A stretch of 64,000 bases of DNA from Sthenelais limicola (taxonomy: Eukaryota > Annelida > Polychaeta > Phyllodocida > Sigalionidae), in contig OW804102.1 in assembly GCA_942159475.1 (NCBI GenBank), positions 35,532,873-35,596,872 on the forward strand, read 5' to 3'. Below, piece after piece: positions 23,017 to 34,682 of this stretch. The stretch's first letter is position 1; each line of letters starts with the position of its first letter. The translations under genes and the position numbers were made by a program. The notes under the pieces were generated by a model. It was not told where the DNA came from. It saw only the letters and a program-made list of their open reading frames with translations, and made no database searches.

Positions 23017-24428
23017 CACTGCAGCTCCGATACGGCCAATTTGGCCAAGGTGTTTGTGGAAAAGATCTATGAAAAATGTAATGATTAATCAATTCTTTTT
23101 TGCTATTCATGGGTGACAAAATTCAGATTTACACATTGCTGATTATTCGAGTGCTTTTGACTGTAATCTGCCATGATTAATTTAAATAATCGATTTTAAT
23201 CTTGGGATAAGTTTAATTAGACATTGAATATATTTTCATATTCTTATCGCACCAGTCAAGTGGAATGCGCACATGTAATAAACATTTCCGCTACAGATAT
23301 GTTATATTATGTGGGCGATGAAAATGTTACAACGAAAGGATGTTTTCAAGGCTTTTGGTATGGTGGAAAACTTCCTGGTGGAAATCCTGTGTTAAATGAC
23401 AAGGAATGGATGGTCTTTCAGGAATCATAAGTATCTAATAACGGAAATATGTAACGACCCTGTGATTCACTCGAGGAGGAGAATAAATACACAGACAATG
23501 TCTAATATTTACTCTGACTTTACGTCATCTTCACCATAGAGAAGAACCTCATCAAATAACACATGACATCAATAATTAGCACTTATTGGACGAGTTGACG
23601 CACAGTGCGTAAATGAAGAAGGAGATCGGGATCGAGTTCTTTATTTATGTGTCCACGCAGAAAACGAGTCCTATAAGTTGATTGTTATACACGCCTAATT
23701 TTGCATGTAAAACATGCTTGATTAAAAAAAAATAATATAATTGACCATATCTGGTTTTCTTACCAGAGGAAAATATATTCAGAACTACCCCGGATTCAGG
23801 AGTGAATATTCACAACGCCGAAAATCCAAGAGTTGTTCTGTGTTTATTTCACCCAACAGACTAGACTAGCTGGCTAAATGGCATAATTAAAAAATTATGC
23901 ACTGCATAACACACAAGCCAATGAACACGCCTCCCGTCCATCGGCGCTACAACTATTGGAGAACATTGGACATGATCCGAAAAAAATCCTATAAAACCCA
24001 TTCACAAACACCCTTAACTTATCTGAGTGCCTAAGTCAGACCCTTACGCCGAGATTTGACCAAAAAAATTTAGCTCTTAAGGGTAGAATTACGGCGTGAC
24101 AGACCTCTCGCGTTGACCCTATCTTTGTTTAGGATGAAAACTCAATGCCATAACCATGCTCGTAGGCTCGGCGTGACACGTGACAGCTAAGAGAATTGTT
24201 TCCCACCCTCCCATGAGGTAGCACGACCGTATGATGTGTAAAACATCGCCGCGTCGGCGATCGTTTTTCACTTGACTTAACATTAAAATTAAACGATTTT
24301 GGAGGAGGGTGGGCGGGACAGTAAGGAGAATGGTGGGCGGGATGGTGGGCAATGTCAGCCTACAAAAACAATCTATATTTATGAACATAAATAGCCCAAG
24401 ACTTCCCCTCAAACTCTGACGATAGGCC
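23017..24428 (+). repeat. Tandem unit 3 of 3 (about 1411 bp)
   Basis: Ends at 'gacgataggcc', where the next unit would continue 'actgcag' but unique sequence 'tctggtgccatc' begins. Unit-specific changes include tttgtggaa for tttgcggaa and gggcgggac for gggcaggac. The array therefore has three complete copies and clean edges. Confidence 0.9.
23221..23430 (+). CDS. Candidate terminal exon in tandem unit 3, product unknown
   Basis: Identical translation to the exons in units 1 and 2, with the same acceptor-like sequence and following AATAAA. The promoter-like block downstream of it (TATAAAA at 23990-23996) would drive transcription out of the array, toward the inverted-repeat element at 24683. 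Confidence 0.4.
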   Translation, partial: TLNIFSYSYRTSQVECAHVINISATDMLYYVGDENVTTKGCFQGFWYGGKLPGGNPVLNDKEWMVFQES

Positions 24429-24959
24429 TCTGGTGCCATCACACTCTCTGTACTGTACTGGACTGATCTTAGATTAACATGATCTACAGCGATTTTGACA
24501 TATAAATAGTTAAATAGTTATTTCTTTAGCTTGATTCTCTCCGAAAACGTAGCCCAGAAGAAGAGCCTGAACTGCGGAAGATAGAAAGCATGCATGCACA
24601 CAGTGTACCAAAAATTAGGTCAACCGTGTAGTGCCCGTGAGCAATATTGCTTCAGTTACTGACGAGCTAAACACTATACAGAGCTAGCTGGGAGGGAATT
24701 CGCCAAAATTTGCACGAATCGTGCACTTGGTGACAAGTTTTTGAAATTTGGCGTGGTGTTAGATATGGGTATAAGGTTTTCAAAACTCCGTGCAAACAGA
24801 ATGTGGTGGCCCCCTGGTGGCCGTTATGCGCAAAAAACAAAATGGCTGCCACTGGGACATAACAATGTCATATCTCAGCCCCATTTAGCACTAAATCCAT
24901 GTGTAATACCACTTTGACCATGTTTTAAGGTATGTGGAATCTATTTCCAACAGTATTTT

Positions 24960-25575
24960 TTTGTTTCAAGGTCAATTTCAAGGTCAAATTCAAAATGGCT
25001 GCCCCCGAAAGAGTAAATATCATATCTCAGCTCCTCTTTGCACTAGATCTATGTATAACACCACTTTCAGTATGTTTTAAGATATGAAGAATTCATTTCT
25101 GAGGTCACCTTTCTGTTTCAAGGTCAATATCAAGGTCAAAATCCAACATGGCCGCCTCAGGTAAAAGTAAATATCATATCTCAGCTCCTGTTTGCACTAG
25201 GTTTATGTATAATACCAATTTTAGTATTTTTTTTTTTTTTTTTTTTTAATAAATTTTATTGACTGATGTATGTTTTAAAGTATCAGGAATTCATTCCTGA
25301 GGTCACTTCTGAGTTTCAAGGTCATTTCTAGGTCAAAATCCAAGATGGCGGCCCCTGGAAAGAGTAAATATCATATCTCAGCTCCTGTTTGTACTAGATC
25401 TATGTATAATACCACTTTTAGTATGTTTTAAGGTATGAGGAATTCATTTCTGAGGTCACCTTTCTGTTTCAAGGTCAATATCAAGGTCAAAATCCAACAT
25501 GGCTGCCTCAGGGAAACATATATCATATTTTAGCTCCTGTTTGCACTACATCTATGTATAATACCACTTTTAGTA
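24960..25575 (+). repeat. Left-arm array of ~152 bp monomers
   Basis: Four monomers start near 24968, 25118, 25317 and 25470, each with 'tcaaggtcaa', 'ccaacatggcygcc', 'atatcatatctcagctcctg' and 'gtataataccacttt'. The third interval is longer because a ~40 base poly-T plus 'aataaattttattgactg' (25229-25268), a reverse retroposon tail, was inserted. Confidence 0.8.
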
Positions 25576-28343
25576 TCAACTATCCAGCTTCCTGATGACT
25601 TCATCACTGTCCCATACATTGATGAATATGTTGGAGAAATCACTCTCTCAAAACGTCTAAATGGATCAGTCAGACCAGCTTTTACGAATAATCCAAGAAC
25701 AGGTGTGCCTGAGGAGGCATGGCTCAACCATCTTTACAAGGTTCTCATAGAAAAAGATGGAACGCTTCAAGAAACACCATTGACATACTCTGGGTTCTTC
25801 TCCCATGGCCAACACCCAGAAGATTTCAGGCCAAGGGCCACAGTTGGAGTTTTTCCTGTATTCTATGAGAAGGCCTCATCAATGGCTATGCAGAAACATG
25901 CAATGCTTGTGGTGACGAAGGCAATTGAGTTTGTGAATCCTGGCCAGATTCCAGAGTGATTGAAGGTGACTGTCCTCTCTATGCGCAACAGAAAGAATGT
26001 CAATGGCAATACCCAGATGAGGTTGGTGAGTCAAAGATGGTGTGTTTTATGGGATTCCTCCATGTCAAAATGACATCTCAAGAATGTGGGGGTAAGCTGT
26101 TGGCTGGATCAGGCTGGGAACACATGTTTTCCCTTGCAAAGATTTTCAATACTGGTGTGCAGCTTCTCTGCTAGGTGGCAAGCATGTCAAGCTTACACAG
26201 TATGCATACCAGCTCACTCTTGCCTGGCTCCATATACTCAAAGTTCAGGCATACAATGATTACTGCTCTGAGGGATATGGACCTCATGAACCCATGGAGA
26301 CATGGGAAAGGTGTCTCATTAACAATGCTCCTACGATTTGCTACTGGACAGCAGCGAGAGATTACCTGCTCATAACTGCCATTTTGTCAGCAGGTCAGCA
26401 GGTTGGTGATTGGCTACTAACTCTAAATGCCTGCTATGGTATGTGTCCATAGTTTTTCGCCTTTGGGCACACAAATTATGCCCGCTGGATGCCAGTATTC
26501 TTGAAAGACATGGTGCAACTTCAAGAAACCCATCCTTCAATCCATGAGGCATTCACAGAGGGGAAGTTTGTTGTGCAATGTGGGGACAAAAAGGTCTCAA
26601 TGATGGGATTGGATCAGAGCCAGGAACACAGCATCAAATTCCTGAAGGAGGATAGTGGGGCAAAACGCCTGTATGTATGGTCAACAGGAAGAAATTGATG
26701 TGATTGAAGGTGATTGAGCTGTCAAAACCTAAAGTACTTTGGGTCATTAATGACTTTGAAAGTGCTTCTCTGCTGCAGACAACAAAGAAACTTTAGAACA
26801 TCCAGAGTCTTCAGTAGCTGAACAGAACAAGTTCCTCAATCACCTCAAATCACCTCATGAGGGACAGAATTGAAAAAGCTTCAAAGCCTTTGTCTGATAT
26901 CATTCCAAAAGCAAAGCTGTATACATTCTCCAAAAGACCCCTTGTTGATTTAAAGAAGGGAAATGATAAGCTGGGTTCTGCTAAGGCAAATACTCTTGTT
27001 GCCAAGCTCTTTTTGTCCCTTCAAGCATGCCCTGAATCAGACATAGATGGATTTTTCAAGCATGAGAATCAGCGTGAACCTCCATCCTTATCTAATTGTG
27101 GCAACCTGCGATCTGGAACCAAATCAAATATTCTTGGCTGTCTACCAGGCATGCCTAATCCTGATTGATCTCCATCAGCCAAAAAGGCATCTTAGACTGT
27201 CTTTGATATGGTGGCAGTAATACACATCTGTGCACCAAAGTGTGCCAGTGTGTTTGGGGAGTACACACAGATGCATGTGCTGCCATACTTGCAGAGTCAG
27301 ATGACAGGCAGCTCAACATATATAGAGACAAGTCTCAAATCCCAAACTCGTGCCAAGTGTGGTGAGATCTTTGGATGCCGAACAAGAGTTTCAGCAAAGA
27401 TTCCTCTGCCAAAGGGAGTCCAATGGCAGAAGTTCCTAAATGATTGTCATAATAAAGACAACCTATTTCAGTTCATTAGTCAAGAACTTCAGAGGAGCAC
27501 AGCAGATTCATCTTACCACCTACTCACAACACAGACTGACCTTGTACTCAGCAACAAGCCAACTGACCTAGCAGGTTTGTCCCCATGCCAGCAAGAACAA
27601 GCTGACACACAAATGATGCTCCACTTACTACATGCTGCCAAGGAGGGTCACACTAAAGCCTACCTCAGGACAGTGGATAGTGATGTGATTATGCTGGCCA
27701 TCATTCTATTCCATGAGATTGGCCTGTTAGAAATGTGGGTTGGATTGGAACAGGAAATGTGGGTTGGATTGGAACAGGAAAATCATATAAAGATATACCA
27801 ATCCACCACATTTCACAAATGTTGGGACCTGAATATTGTAAGGCACTTCCATTCTTTCATGCATTCACAGTGTGTGATGTTGTATCAGCAATGTTTAGAA
27901 TTGGTAAAAAGACTGCATGGAAAGCATGGGGTGCCTTTCCTGAGGTCACTGACACAATCATTGCTATCACCCAAGACCCAACCAGCCTCACTCTGGATTC
28001 CTTGCATATGCAACGTCTCAAGCTCGACAGTGCTTATGTACAGTCAAAATTGCAGTGCAGACACAGTGAATGAAGCAACAAATCTGATGTGCACCCATGG
28101 CCTCAAGTGCCTGGAGACGATTCTGAGATTCCAGACCCTAGCAAATGGGACTGGGAATGGAATGCTAGAACCAAACAGTAGGTGCCATATTGGACTGATC
28201 TGGCAGATGTCAGCCAGGCATGTTCACTGCTCCTCCATTGTGGATGTGTGGTTGCCTGTAAGGGAGCATGTAAGTGCCATCGAGCTGGACTGTGCTGTAG
28301 CACACTATGCAAGTGTGAAGGGGGCTGTGCTAATAATATGTGA
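25575..28343 (+). pseudogene. Broken multidomain gene carried by the inverted-arm element (PIN-like region, Cys-rich C-terminus)
   Basis: Successive plus-strand blocks in shifting frames form one ancestral protein. Examples are 'GVFPVFYEKASSMAMQKHAM' (about 25850), 'VIEGDCPLYAQQKECQW' (about 25955), 'ECGGKLLAGSGWEHMFSLAK' (about 26083), 'KFVVQCGDKKVSMMGLDQSQ' (about 26565), 'RVSAKIPLPKGVQWQKFL' (about 27385), 'CQQEQADTQMMLHL' (about 27590), 'RTVDSDVIMLAI' (about 27670) and 'HAFTVCDVVSAMF' (about 27857). It ends with ten cysteines at 28239-28343. I recognise this as a family of long proteins found in many copies in cnidarian, mollusc and lancelet genomes. The spaced acidic motifs (EADT, DTDV and GCD in relatives) suggest a PIN/FEN-like nuclease fold, and the tail resembles a CXC-type zinc-binding cluster; both readings are inference. 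Here GCD has become VCD, and there are several frameshifts and stops plus a 24 bp tandem duplication at 27730-27778. Confidence 0.7.
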
Positions 28344-28439
28344 AAGTAGTTAATGATATGAAACCTAATCTTTCTACTATCTCAATGGGTGGCTGTATCA
28401 AATGGCCCATCATGAATAGTTTTTGTCTTTAAACAGAAC

Positions 28440-29300
28440 ATTACCGTTATATAGCCTTTGACTTTGGAAATGACCTTGTAACAGGAGAATGACTTCAAAA
28501 AGGGATTCCCAATTTCTGAAAACTTACATAGAGGGACTTTATTATAAATGGATCTAGTGGTTATGGGAGCTGAAATAGCATATTTACATTACAAGCTGGT
28601 GGCCATTTTGGATTTTGATTTAATGATTCTGACCTTGATAATGACCTTGAAACAGAAAAGTGACCTCAGACATGAATTCCTCATACCTTAAAACATACTA
28701 AAACTAGTATATACATAGATGTAGTGCAAACAGGAGCTGATCTATGATAAATATGTTTCCCTAAGGCAGCCATGTTGGATTTTGACCTTGATATTGACCT
28801 TGAAACAGAAAGGTGACCTCAGAAATGAATTCCTCATACCTTAAAACATACTAAAAGTGGTATTATACATAGATCTAGAACAAACAGGAGCTGAGATATG
28901 ATATTTACTCTTTCCAGGGGCAGCCATCTTGGATTTTGACCTAGAAATGACCTTGAAACTCAGAAGTGACCTCAGGAATGAATTCTTGATATTTAAAACA
29001 TACTAAAATTGGTATTATACATAGACCTAGTGCAAACAGGAGCTGAGATATGATATTTACTTTTACCTGAGGCGGCCATGTTGGATTTTGACCTTGATAT
29101 TGACCTTGAAACAGAAAGGTGACCTCAGAAATGAATTCTTCATATCTTAAAACATACTGAAAGTGGTGTTATACATAGATCTAGTGCAAAAAGGAGCTGA
29201 GATATGATATTTACTCTTTCGGGGGCAGCCATTTTGGATTTTGACCTTGAAGTTGACCTTGAAACAAAAAAATACTGTTGGAAATAGATTCCCTATACCT
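28440..29300 (-). repeat. Right-arm array of ~152 bp monomers
   Basis: Inverse copies of the left-arm monomers at about 150-base intervals (near 28640, 28790, 28935, 29090 and 29240). The innermost ones (before about 28640) are the most diverged. At least one more monomer than in the left arm. Confidence 0.75.
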
Positions 29301-29535
29301 TAAAACATGGTCAAAGTGGTATTACACATGGATTTAGTGCTAAATGGGGCTGAGATATGACATTGTTATGTCCCAGTGGCAGCCATTTTGTTTTTTGCGC
29401 ATAACAGCCACCAGGGGGCCACCACATTCTGTTTGCACGGAGTTTTGAAAACCTAATACCCATACCTAACACCACGCCAAATTTCAAAAACTTGTCATCA
29501 AGTGCACGATTTTCTCGAATTCCCTCCCAGCTAGC

Positions 29536-30107
29536 CTATGTTATCTCTATGGGCTGAGCATATCAAGGGGGAAATAAAACTAGAAATAGGTGAAACGATC
29601 GAGGAAGAAAGCACTTGCAAACTCCAGCAAACTTGCATCCCAAACTTGCGTCGCCAAACTTACATTGCCAAACTTGCGTCGGCAATGGGGCGCCATTGAC
29701 CGGAAGCAAAGATCTCCTCTGCTTCCTCTTCCGGGTACCTCAAACCTCTGGTCAATACATTCACCCTCACTCCACGCTACTCCTCCAGAGGGGCAACAAC
29801 TGTTTGAAGGGCTCTATTATATAGCTACTAACGCTACTAACAAAATCTGAACCATATTTCACAGAGTAGTAGTATGTGGAAATGTGTCCAGAGGCGCGGC
29901 ACTACAAATAAATGTTTTCGTAATTACCTGAGAAGGACATTTAGTAAATGATGTGGTTTTAAACGTTTTCGCAAATAAACGTAATACAGGCCATTATCCA
30001 TTTATTTCATCTTTACAAAAGTGGAATGACGTAAAGAATTTAATGTAGTGTCCCTACGCTTAGTTTCAGATTAAAGTGGATGTCTGCACACTCTTAAATA
30101 GTTGTGA
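29536..30107. other. Intergenic, no gene seen
   Basis: Short overlapping open frames near 29590-29850 have no recognisable motif or splice context. Confidence 0.45.
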
Positions 30108-30165
30108 TGTGTCACAGAAAAATAAGTCATAATTAGAAAGAAATGGATTTTGAGATACCGTCATA
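30108..30165 (-). mobile_element. MITE family 2 terminal fragment
   Basis: 'gtgatgtgtcacagaaaaa', 'taagtcata' and 'ggattttgagataccgtcat' match the inverse of the family's right end. The rest is missing. Confidence 0.55.
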
Positions 30166-31904
30166 ATAGCGCTCCGCCAAGCAAACGTCACAGGCAACTA
30201 CTTAATATTCATGAGGTAGCGGTACGCGCTAGGGACAATACCACGTGGGCGCGCGTCCCTATGCTAAACCATTGCAACCAGCCCAAAACATACTCATACA
30301 AAAACTCCTTTTACACAATATCTTTTCGGAATTGTGCCTTGATTTTTACAGGTTGTCGAGAAAACATGTTGAACTTTAATCATATAGTTTTATATAGTAA
30401 ACTGCCGAGAATAATAGAGTATTTCATTGAAGAAAGATATAGGGAAATGGTGGGTGTTGCATAGCCATACATACATTGGAGCCTGCTACAGTAAAAGGTA
30501 ACACAAATCAAATAGCCAATATCATATGGAAACATTTCAGGTAAAACCATGAAATTAGTGTCCAGAGTCAATCGAATAAAGAGCAGGTATTGGTGAAGTA
30601 GCCGCAGCAGGTAGTACTGTGTCCAGAGCAGTTCTGTCAGACCTTCACCGAAAAGATATCCAAGATTTTCTTCAAGCCCTGATCAGTCACCGTCAACTTT
30701 TACTTGGTTACCCCTTCAGTGAAGGTCTGAGAAGGCATCAGGGGAAAGTCTACAGGAAAAAACAGAATCTTCGAAAATTTAAACAGGATTCTAGACCCAT
30801 AAATTTGTCCAGGCTCTTCGACCAAAATGCCCATTTTCCAGACATTGAATTTATTTTGAGCATTGTGCAAAGGTGTTCGAAAATATTACTGATAGAAGGG
30901 ATGAGTGGCTAGCTTGATATCATCGGGATATAATGCAAATAAATCATTTAGGTTCATTTATGTGTAACTTTATACATAGCTCTGATAAATGTAACAAATA
31001 GGACAGACAGGAATCCGCTGCTATCCTCCTCCCTCTTTCTGTGAGGGAATGAGGGAAGAGCGAGAAAATGAGGGAGAAAGAGAGAGGGGGAGGGAGGAGA
31101 GAGGGAGGAGAGAGGGAGGAGAGAGGGAAGAAATTTACTTCTCAAGGAAATCCTCAACAGATGTATAATAATATAAATTTCTCATTCTCAATCTCCCTTA
31201 ATTAATATTTAACCATCGATTAATGGACGTTAATTTCTACTCTCTCTGTGTCACTCTCACTCTCGCTCTCTTTCTCACTTTCCTTCACCCGCCAAGGAGG
31301 GCGGGTAACTTGGGGGTTTACCCACCCGCATCATTTTTTACCCGCATTAGGTGGCGGGAGGGTGCTAATTTTGTACTCTGTAATAGCTAAATCTAATAGA
31401 AACATGTTCAGCTCATGTTTCTTCTACCATGGATTAGTCGGGTAAACAACCCCTATAAGCTTTTACACAGTACTGTAACTAGCTTTCTCCCCCTATCTTC
31501 CTGGCAAGGAGCTCTTGTTTTGGTGTTATTTTATTCCAATCGACAAATGTTAGAATGTTCAAGTCACATGCTATCACTGCTGTGGGTCCCATAGCAACAC
31601 TGATTCCACTTTTAACACGTTTAAATCTAAGAAATATTTACAAAACATTACTGTGTGCTCCTCTCATCTTATAGCATTACAGTGAGCATCTCGGACCAGC
31701 TGGTTTTGTTTGGCTGCATGGTGGGCGGGCCCTGGGTGACCAGTGGGTTGACCCGCTGACCTAGATCTATAAATAGTTGGTTGACGCTTCGCTATTGAAA
31801 AGCTGAGATTAAGTGAATTCCAACAATGTCAACATTTAGGCAATCTAAAAAGTATTTCTATATTTCATGTTTGATTGTTTTAATGTTTGAAAAAGAGTTG
31901 AACC
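30166..31904. other. Intergenic with purine-rich and CT-rich tracts
   Basis: A (GGGAGGAGAGA)n tract lies at 31075-31135 and a CT-rich tract at 31233-31285. An inverted pair (gtcagaccttcac at about 30637, gtgaaggtctga at about 30719) sits in the 97-codon frame 30619-30912, which otherwise shows no motif. No supported gene. Confidence 0.5.
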
Positions 31905-32110
31905 GCTTTAAGTAGAGACGCAAGGATGTATTTAAAAGACTATCTTGAAATTTGGTACTTTATGACATTGTTTTCATACGACTTCAAGCGCTAGATACTC
32001 TAGAAATTAGAACATTCTCACAAAGTGATCTTATGAATACATCACTTTGTAACATATATAATATCAATTTTGCAACATATGGCTCATTTTTCTGTGACAC
32101 ATCACATTCA
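31905..32110 (-). mobile_element. MITE family 2, half copy
   Basis: 'tatcttgaaatttggtac', 'catacgacttcaagcgctag' and 'aaagtgatcttatgaatac', then 'ggctcatttttctgtgacac' and 'atcacat', parallel the right half of the copy at 63434-63853. The other half is missing. Confidence 0.65.
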
Positions 32111-32299
32111 TGTTCATGAGTTAATACGATTGTATGGTAAACACGTCTAGACGTATATCGTAACTCCCCTTATCCTATTTACTAATATGTCTAATTAAAA
32201 AAATCAATTTCTTTTTAACCAGGTAACCAAATCACCATTAGATTACCAAAATATGTTTGTATCAATGTACGAAAAAGCGATGTCGGCAGTGCGTGAAGG

Positions 32300-32425
32300 A
32301 GTGTGCACTCACCCATGACAAAGTGACAAAGCAGAGGAAAAAAACTTGACCATGCTTGGGTTTGATCTAAGAACCTTGGGGTTCACAAGCAAACATCCTA
32401 ACCACTACACCACAGAACCAGCTGT
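32300..32425 (-). mobile_element. tRNA-derived SINE fragment
   Basis: On the minus strand 'gtggtgtagtggttaggatg' is a good RNA polymerase III A box in a tRNA-like 5' arm, and 'ggttcttagatcaaaccc' is at the right distance for a B box. The arms do not form a full cloverleaf, so this is a SINE head rather than a functional tRNA. Confidence 0.6.
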
Positions 32426-32461
32426 GAGTAAGACCTCAAGGAATCAGTCTGGATGATATTA

Positions 32462-32600
32462 GTGTGTGTGAGAGAGAGGGAGAGAGAGAGAGAAACAGAG
32501 ACAAGAACAGAAAGAGAAAGAGGGGAGAGGCAGACAGGAGGATTGCAATTGAAAGAAAGTAAGAAAGAGATGGGCGGGAAAGGAGAGGAAGAGCAGGGAA
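32462..32600. repeat. (GA)n-rich tract
   Basis: Purine-rich microsatellite. The open frame through it encodes mostly Arg/Glu/Thr and is an artefact. Confidence 0.85.
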
Positions 32601-33619
32601 TATTTTTTTTCATGAATATATATATGTCAAGGTATATGTGTGATGGGTTACAAGAAAATGTGCCACAATATAAACAAATTCAAGAATATTTCTTTCTGCT
32701 TTAGATAGCTCATAACTCCCTCAAAATGCGTCCGATCTGAATATAAAAATTATCCCAGAACCCCATGAATGTCAGGAAGACAGCGAGCTATTAGTTTCTT
32801 CGTAAATAATTATTTTCGTCGGCCGCATCAAGTCGTTCGAATTGATATAAAATGTGTTTTATATCATTATTATATATCGATATTTTTCAAGTTAGACATC
32901 AACATTGATCAGGTATAAAATTACATCTTAAAAACAATGACGACTGGTACACATTTCATAGGATTCTATGCAACTCTATCAGCACAATATGCAAACATAT
33001 TTCAGTCACAATACAATCATTTTAAGCGATAATATTGGCATAGTAAGGCAAGGTATTGGAAGTAGTATGAGACATGTATGGCATTACAATTTGATTTAAT
33101 TTCTGGTAGGATATACTTCCTCACCATACACCTCTATTTCATGCAACAATGCTTCAAGGAAATATGGATTCATATTCGCACCTACTTATATATAGCTATG
33201 TAGAGAAAGCCTTATGGGAGGTGTTAGTTAAGACAATGAGTAGGCAAGCTTTCCCATTTGTGCGCGCTTGACTGATTTCCTAATCCCCGCATTGCGTTAT
33301 CCTACTACCGCGTAGAATTATATTATATTATAATTACGCGATACATATGACTCACTATACGCTATTAATTACTAGATCTAGAGATTTTTATTTGCGTGTA
33401 GATAGGCCTACACGCTGTGAGGCTATTAGTCCTAATTATCTGAGGACAGACGTGTAAAATTACAAATTGTAAATTGTTTGACACCCTGACTCATCAATCG
33501 ACCACACCCTTTACAAACTCCAATATCCAATATCCATTATGGCTCCAATATCCAATTTCCTTCTGTGACACGGCCTCCTATTATATACCACAGCCAAAAC
33601 ATGAATGAAACAAACCATA
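32601..33619. other. Intergenic, no gene seen
   Basis: AT-rich sequence without recognisable elements. A short triplication of 'caatatccaat' lies around 33520-33560. Confidence 0.45.
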
Positions 33620-33798
33620 GTGTCAATAATTTGATTGACCAGTGCTTGAATCCTGAATATATTTGGTATCGCATTGATTTAAAGTATCAGTTCTGTTATG
33701 TTAAACTGCATTTTGAAGCTTATTTTTGTCTTAAATGTGGGTTATTTGTGAGTATTTGTGAAGGTGAATTGTGCATTTTCTGAAAATCTGACCCCTAT
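33620..33798 (+). mobile_element. MITE family 1, 5'-truncated copy
   Basis: Begins inside the element (tcaataatttgattgacc) and runs through 'tttggtatcgcattgat' to 'ttctgaaaatctgacccc'. Confidence 0.7.
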
Positions 33799-34264
33799 AC
33801 TGTAGACCTGTACTAATCCACCTCAATTATGAAGGTATGTGGTGTCAAAACAACCTCCCTCCCTCCCTCCCTCAATTACTGATATTTTTTTTTCCCATTC
33901 ACTTAAGGCCAAACATTTAACATCGACAAAAATTATGTGCAAAAAAGTTTATCAGTTTTGCTATGTCCGTAAGTCTCCTTCTGAGATATGTTATTTGATG
34001 AATATGCTTAAAAACAAAACAAAAATATTTAAACATCATACTGAAACAAATTATCTCATACGAGAAGCAATAAATACTTCCCTGAGGACGAATACACAGC
34101 AATTCTTCATTCCCCGCATTAAACTTATCTTCGCAAAATCGCAAAAAAGGTTTGCTAAACCATACAAGTTTATTATATTGCTGACAAAATATTGCATTCC
34201 GTACATATCACGGTATTTCATTACACTCATATTGTACGAGAGATTGATGTGTCTAAAATTGTCC
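33799..34264. other. Intergenic, no gene seen
   Basis: A (CCCT)n stretch lies at about 33858-33875. A 144-codon plus-strand frame (33839-34273) has no motif, low-complexity Lys/Ile/Phe composition and no splice context. I do not accept it as a gene. Confidence 0.4.
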
Positions 34265-34439
34265 GCCCGGTAATATTGCAAACCTTTTCTCTTTTTTTTT
34301 CAAACAAAAAAAAATCAAACATAAAATATAGTTTCTAGATTTCCTAAATGTTAACATCGTTGGAATCCACTTAATCTCATATTTTCAAAAATCCATTGTT
34401 TTTACTTGTAACTCATATTTCTGTAGCAGATCACATATA
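34265..34439 (+). mobile_element. MITE family 2, 5'-truncated copy
   Basis: 'taatattgcaaacctttt' through 'aaaaatccattgtttttac' to 'ttctgtagcagatcacat'. It directly abuts a family 1 copy at 34440. Confidence 0.65.
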
Positions 34440-34682
34440 ATAGGTCAGATTTTCAGAAAATATACAATTGGCAGCTCTACACATTTAGGAAATTCTGCTA
34501 AATTAGGCTGAAAAATGATGAATCCCGGGTATATCCGAGTATATTTGGGATCGCATTGATTTAAAATATCAGTTCAGTTAGGTTATACTGCATTTTGAAG
34601 CTCACTTTTGTCTTAAATGTGGGTTATTTGAGAGGATTGGTGAAGGCGAATTGTACATTTTCTGAAAATCTGACCCTAATAT
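34440..34682 (+). mobile_element. MITE family 1 copy
   Basis: Full length with both inverted ends ('aggtcagattttcag', 'ctgaaaatctgacccta'). Confidence 0.8.

Larger units (their letters stand above)
24683..29535. mobile_element. 4.85 kb element with long repeat-built inverted arms around a broken gene
   Basis: The outermost bases GCTAGCTGGGAGGGAATTCG at the left are mirrored at the right (ending CCTCCCAGCTAGC). The first ~230 bases of each arm are near-perfect inverse copies, including the stretch with 'cccctggtggccgttatgcg'. Arms span about 24683-25575 and 28440-29535. The inner parts are arrays of ~152 bp monomers. The centre holds the remains of one long plus-strand gene. This architecture is a large DNA transposon or a composite inverted repeat; a target-site duplication could not be fixed by eye. 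Confidence 0.8.

Noticed and set aside
30619..30912. 97-codon frame with a basic, protein-like translation
   Set aside because: The start is not an ATG in good context, it contains an inverted repeat, and no family or splice sites could be recognised. Left as unsupported.
33839..34273. 144-codon frame
   Set aside because: Lys/Ile/Phe-rich AT-biased translation without motif; probably chance in AT-rich DNA.
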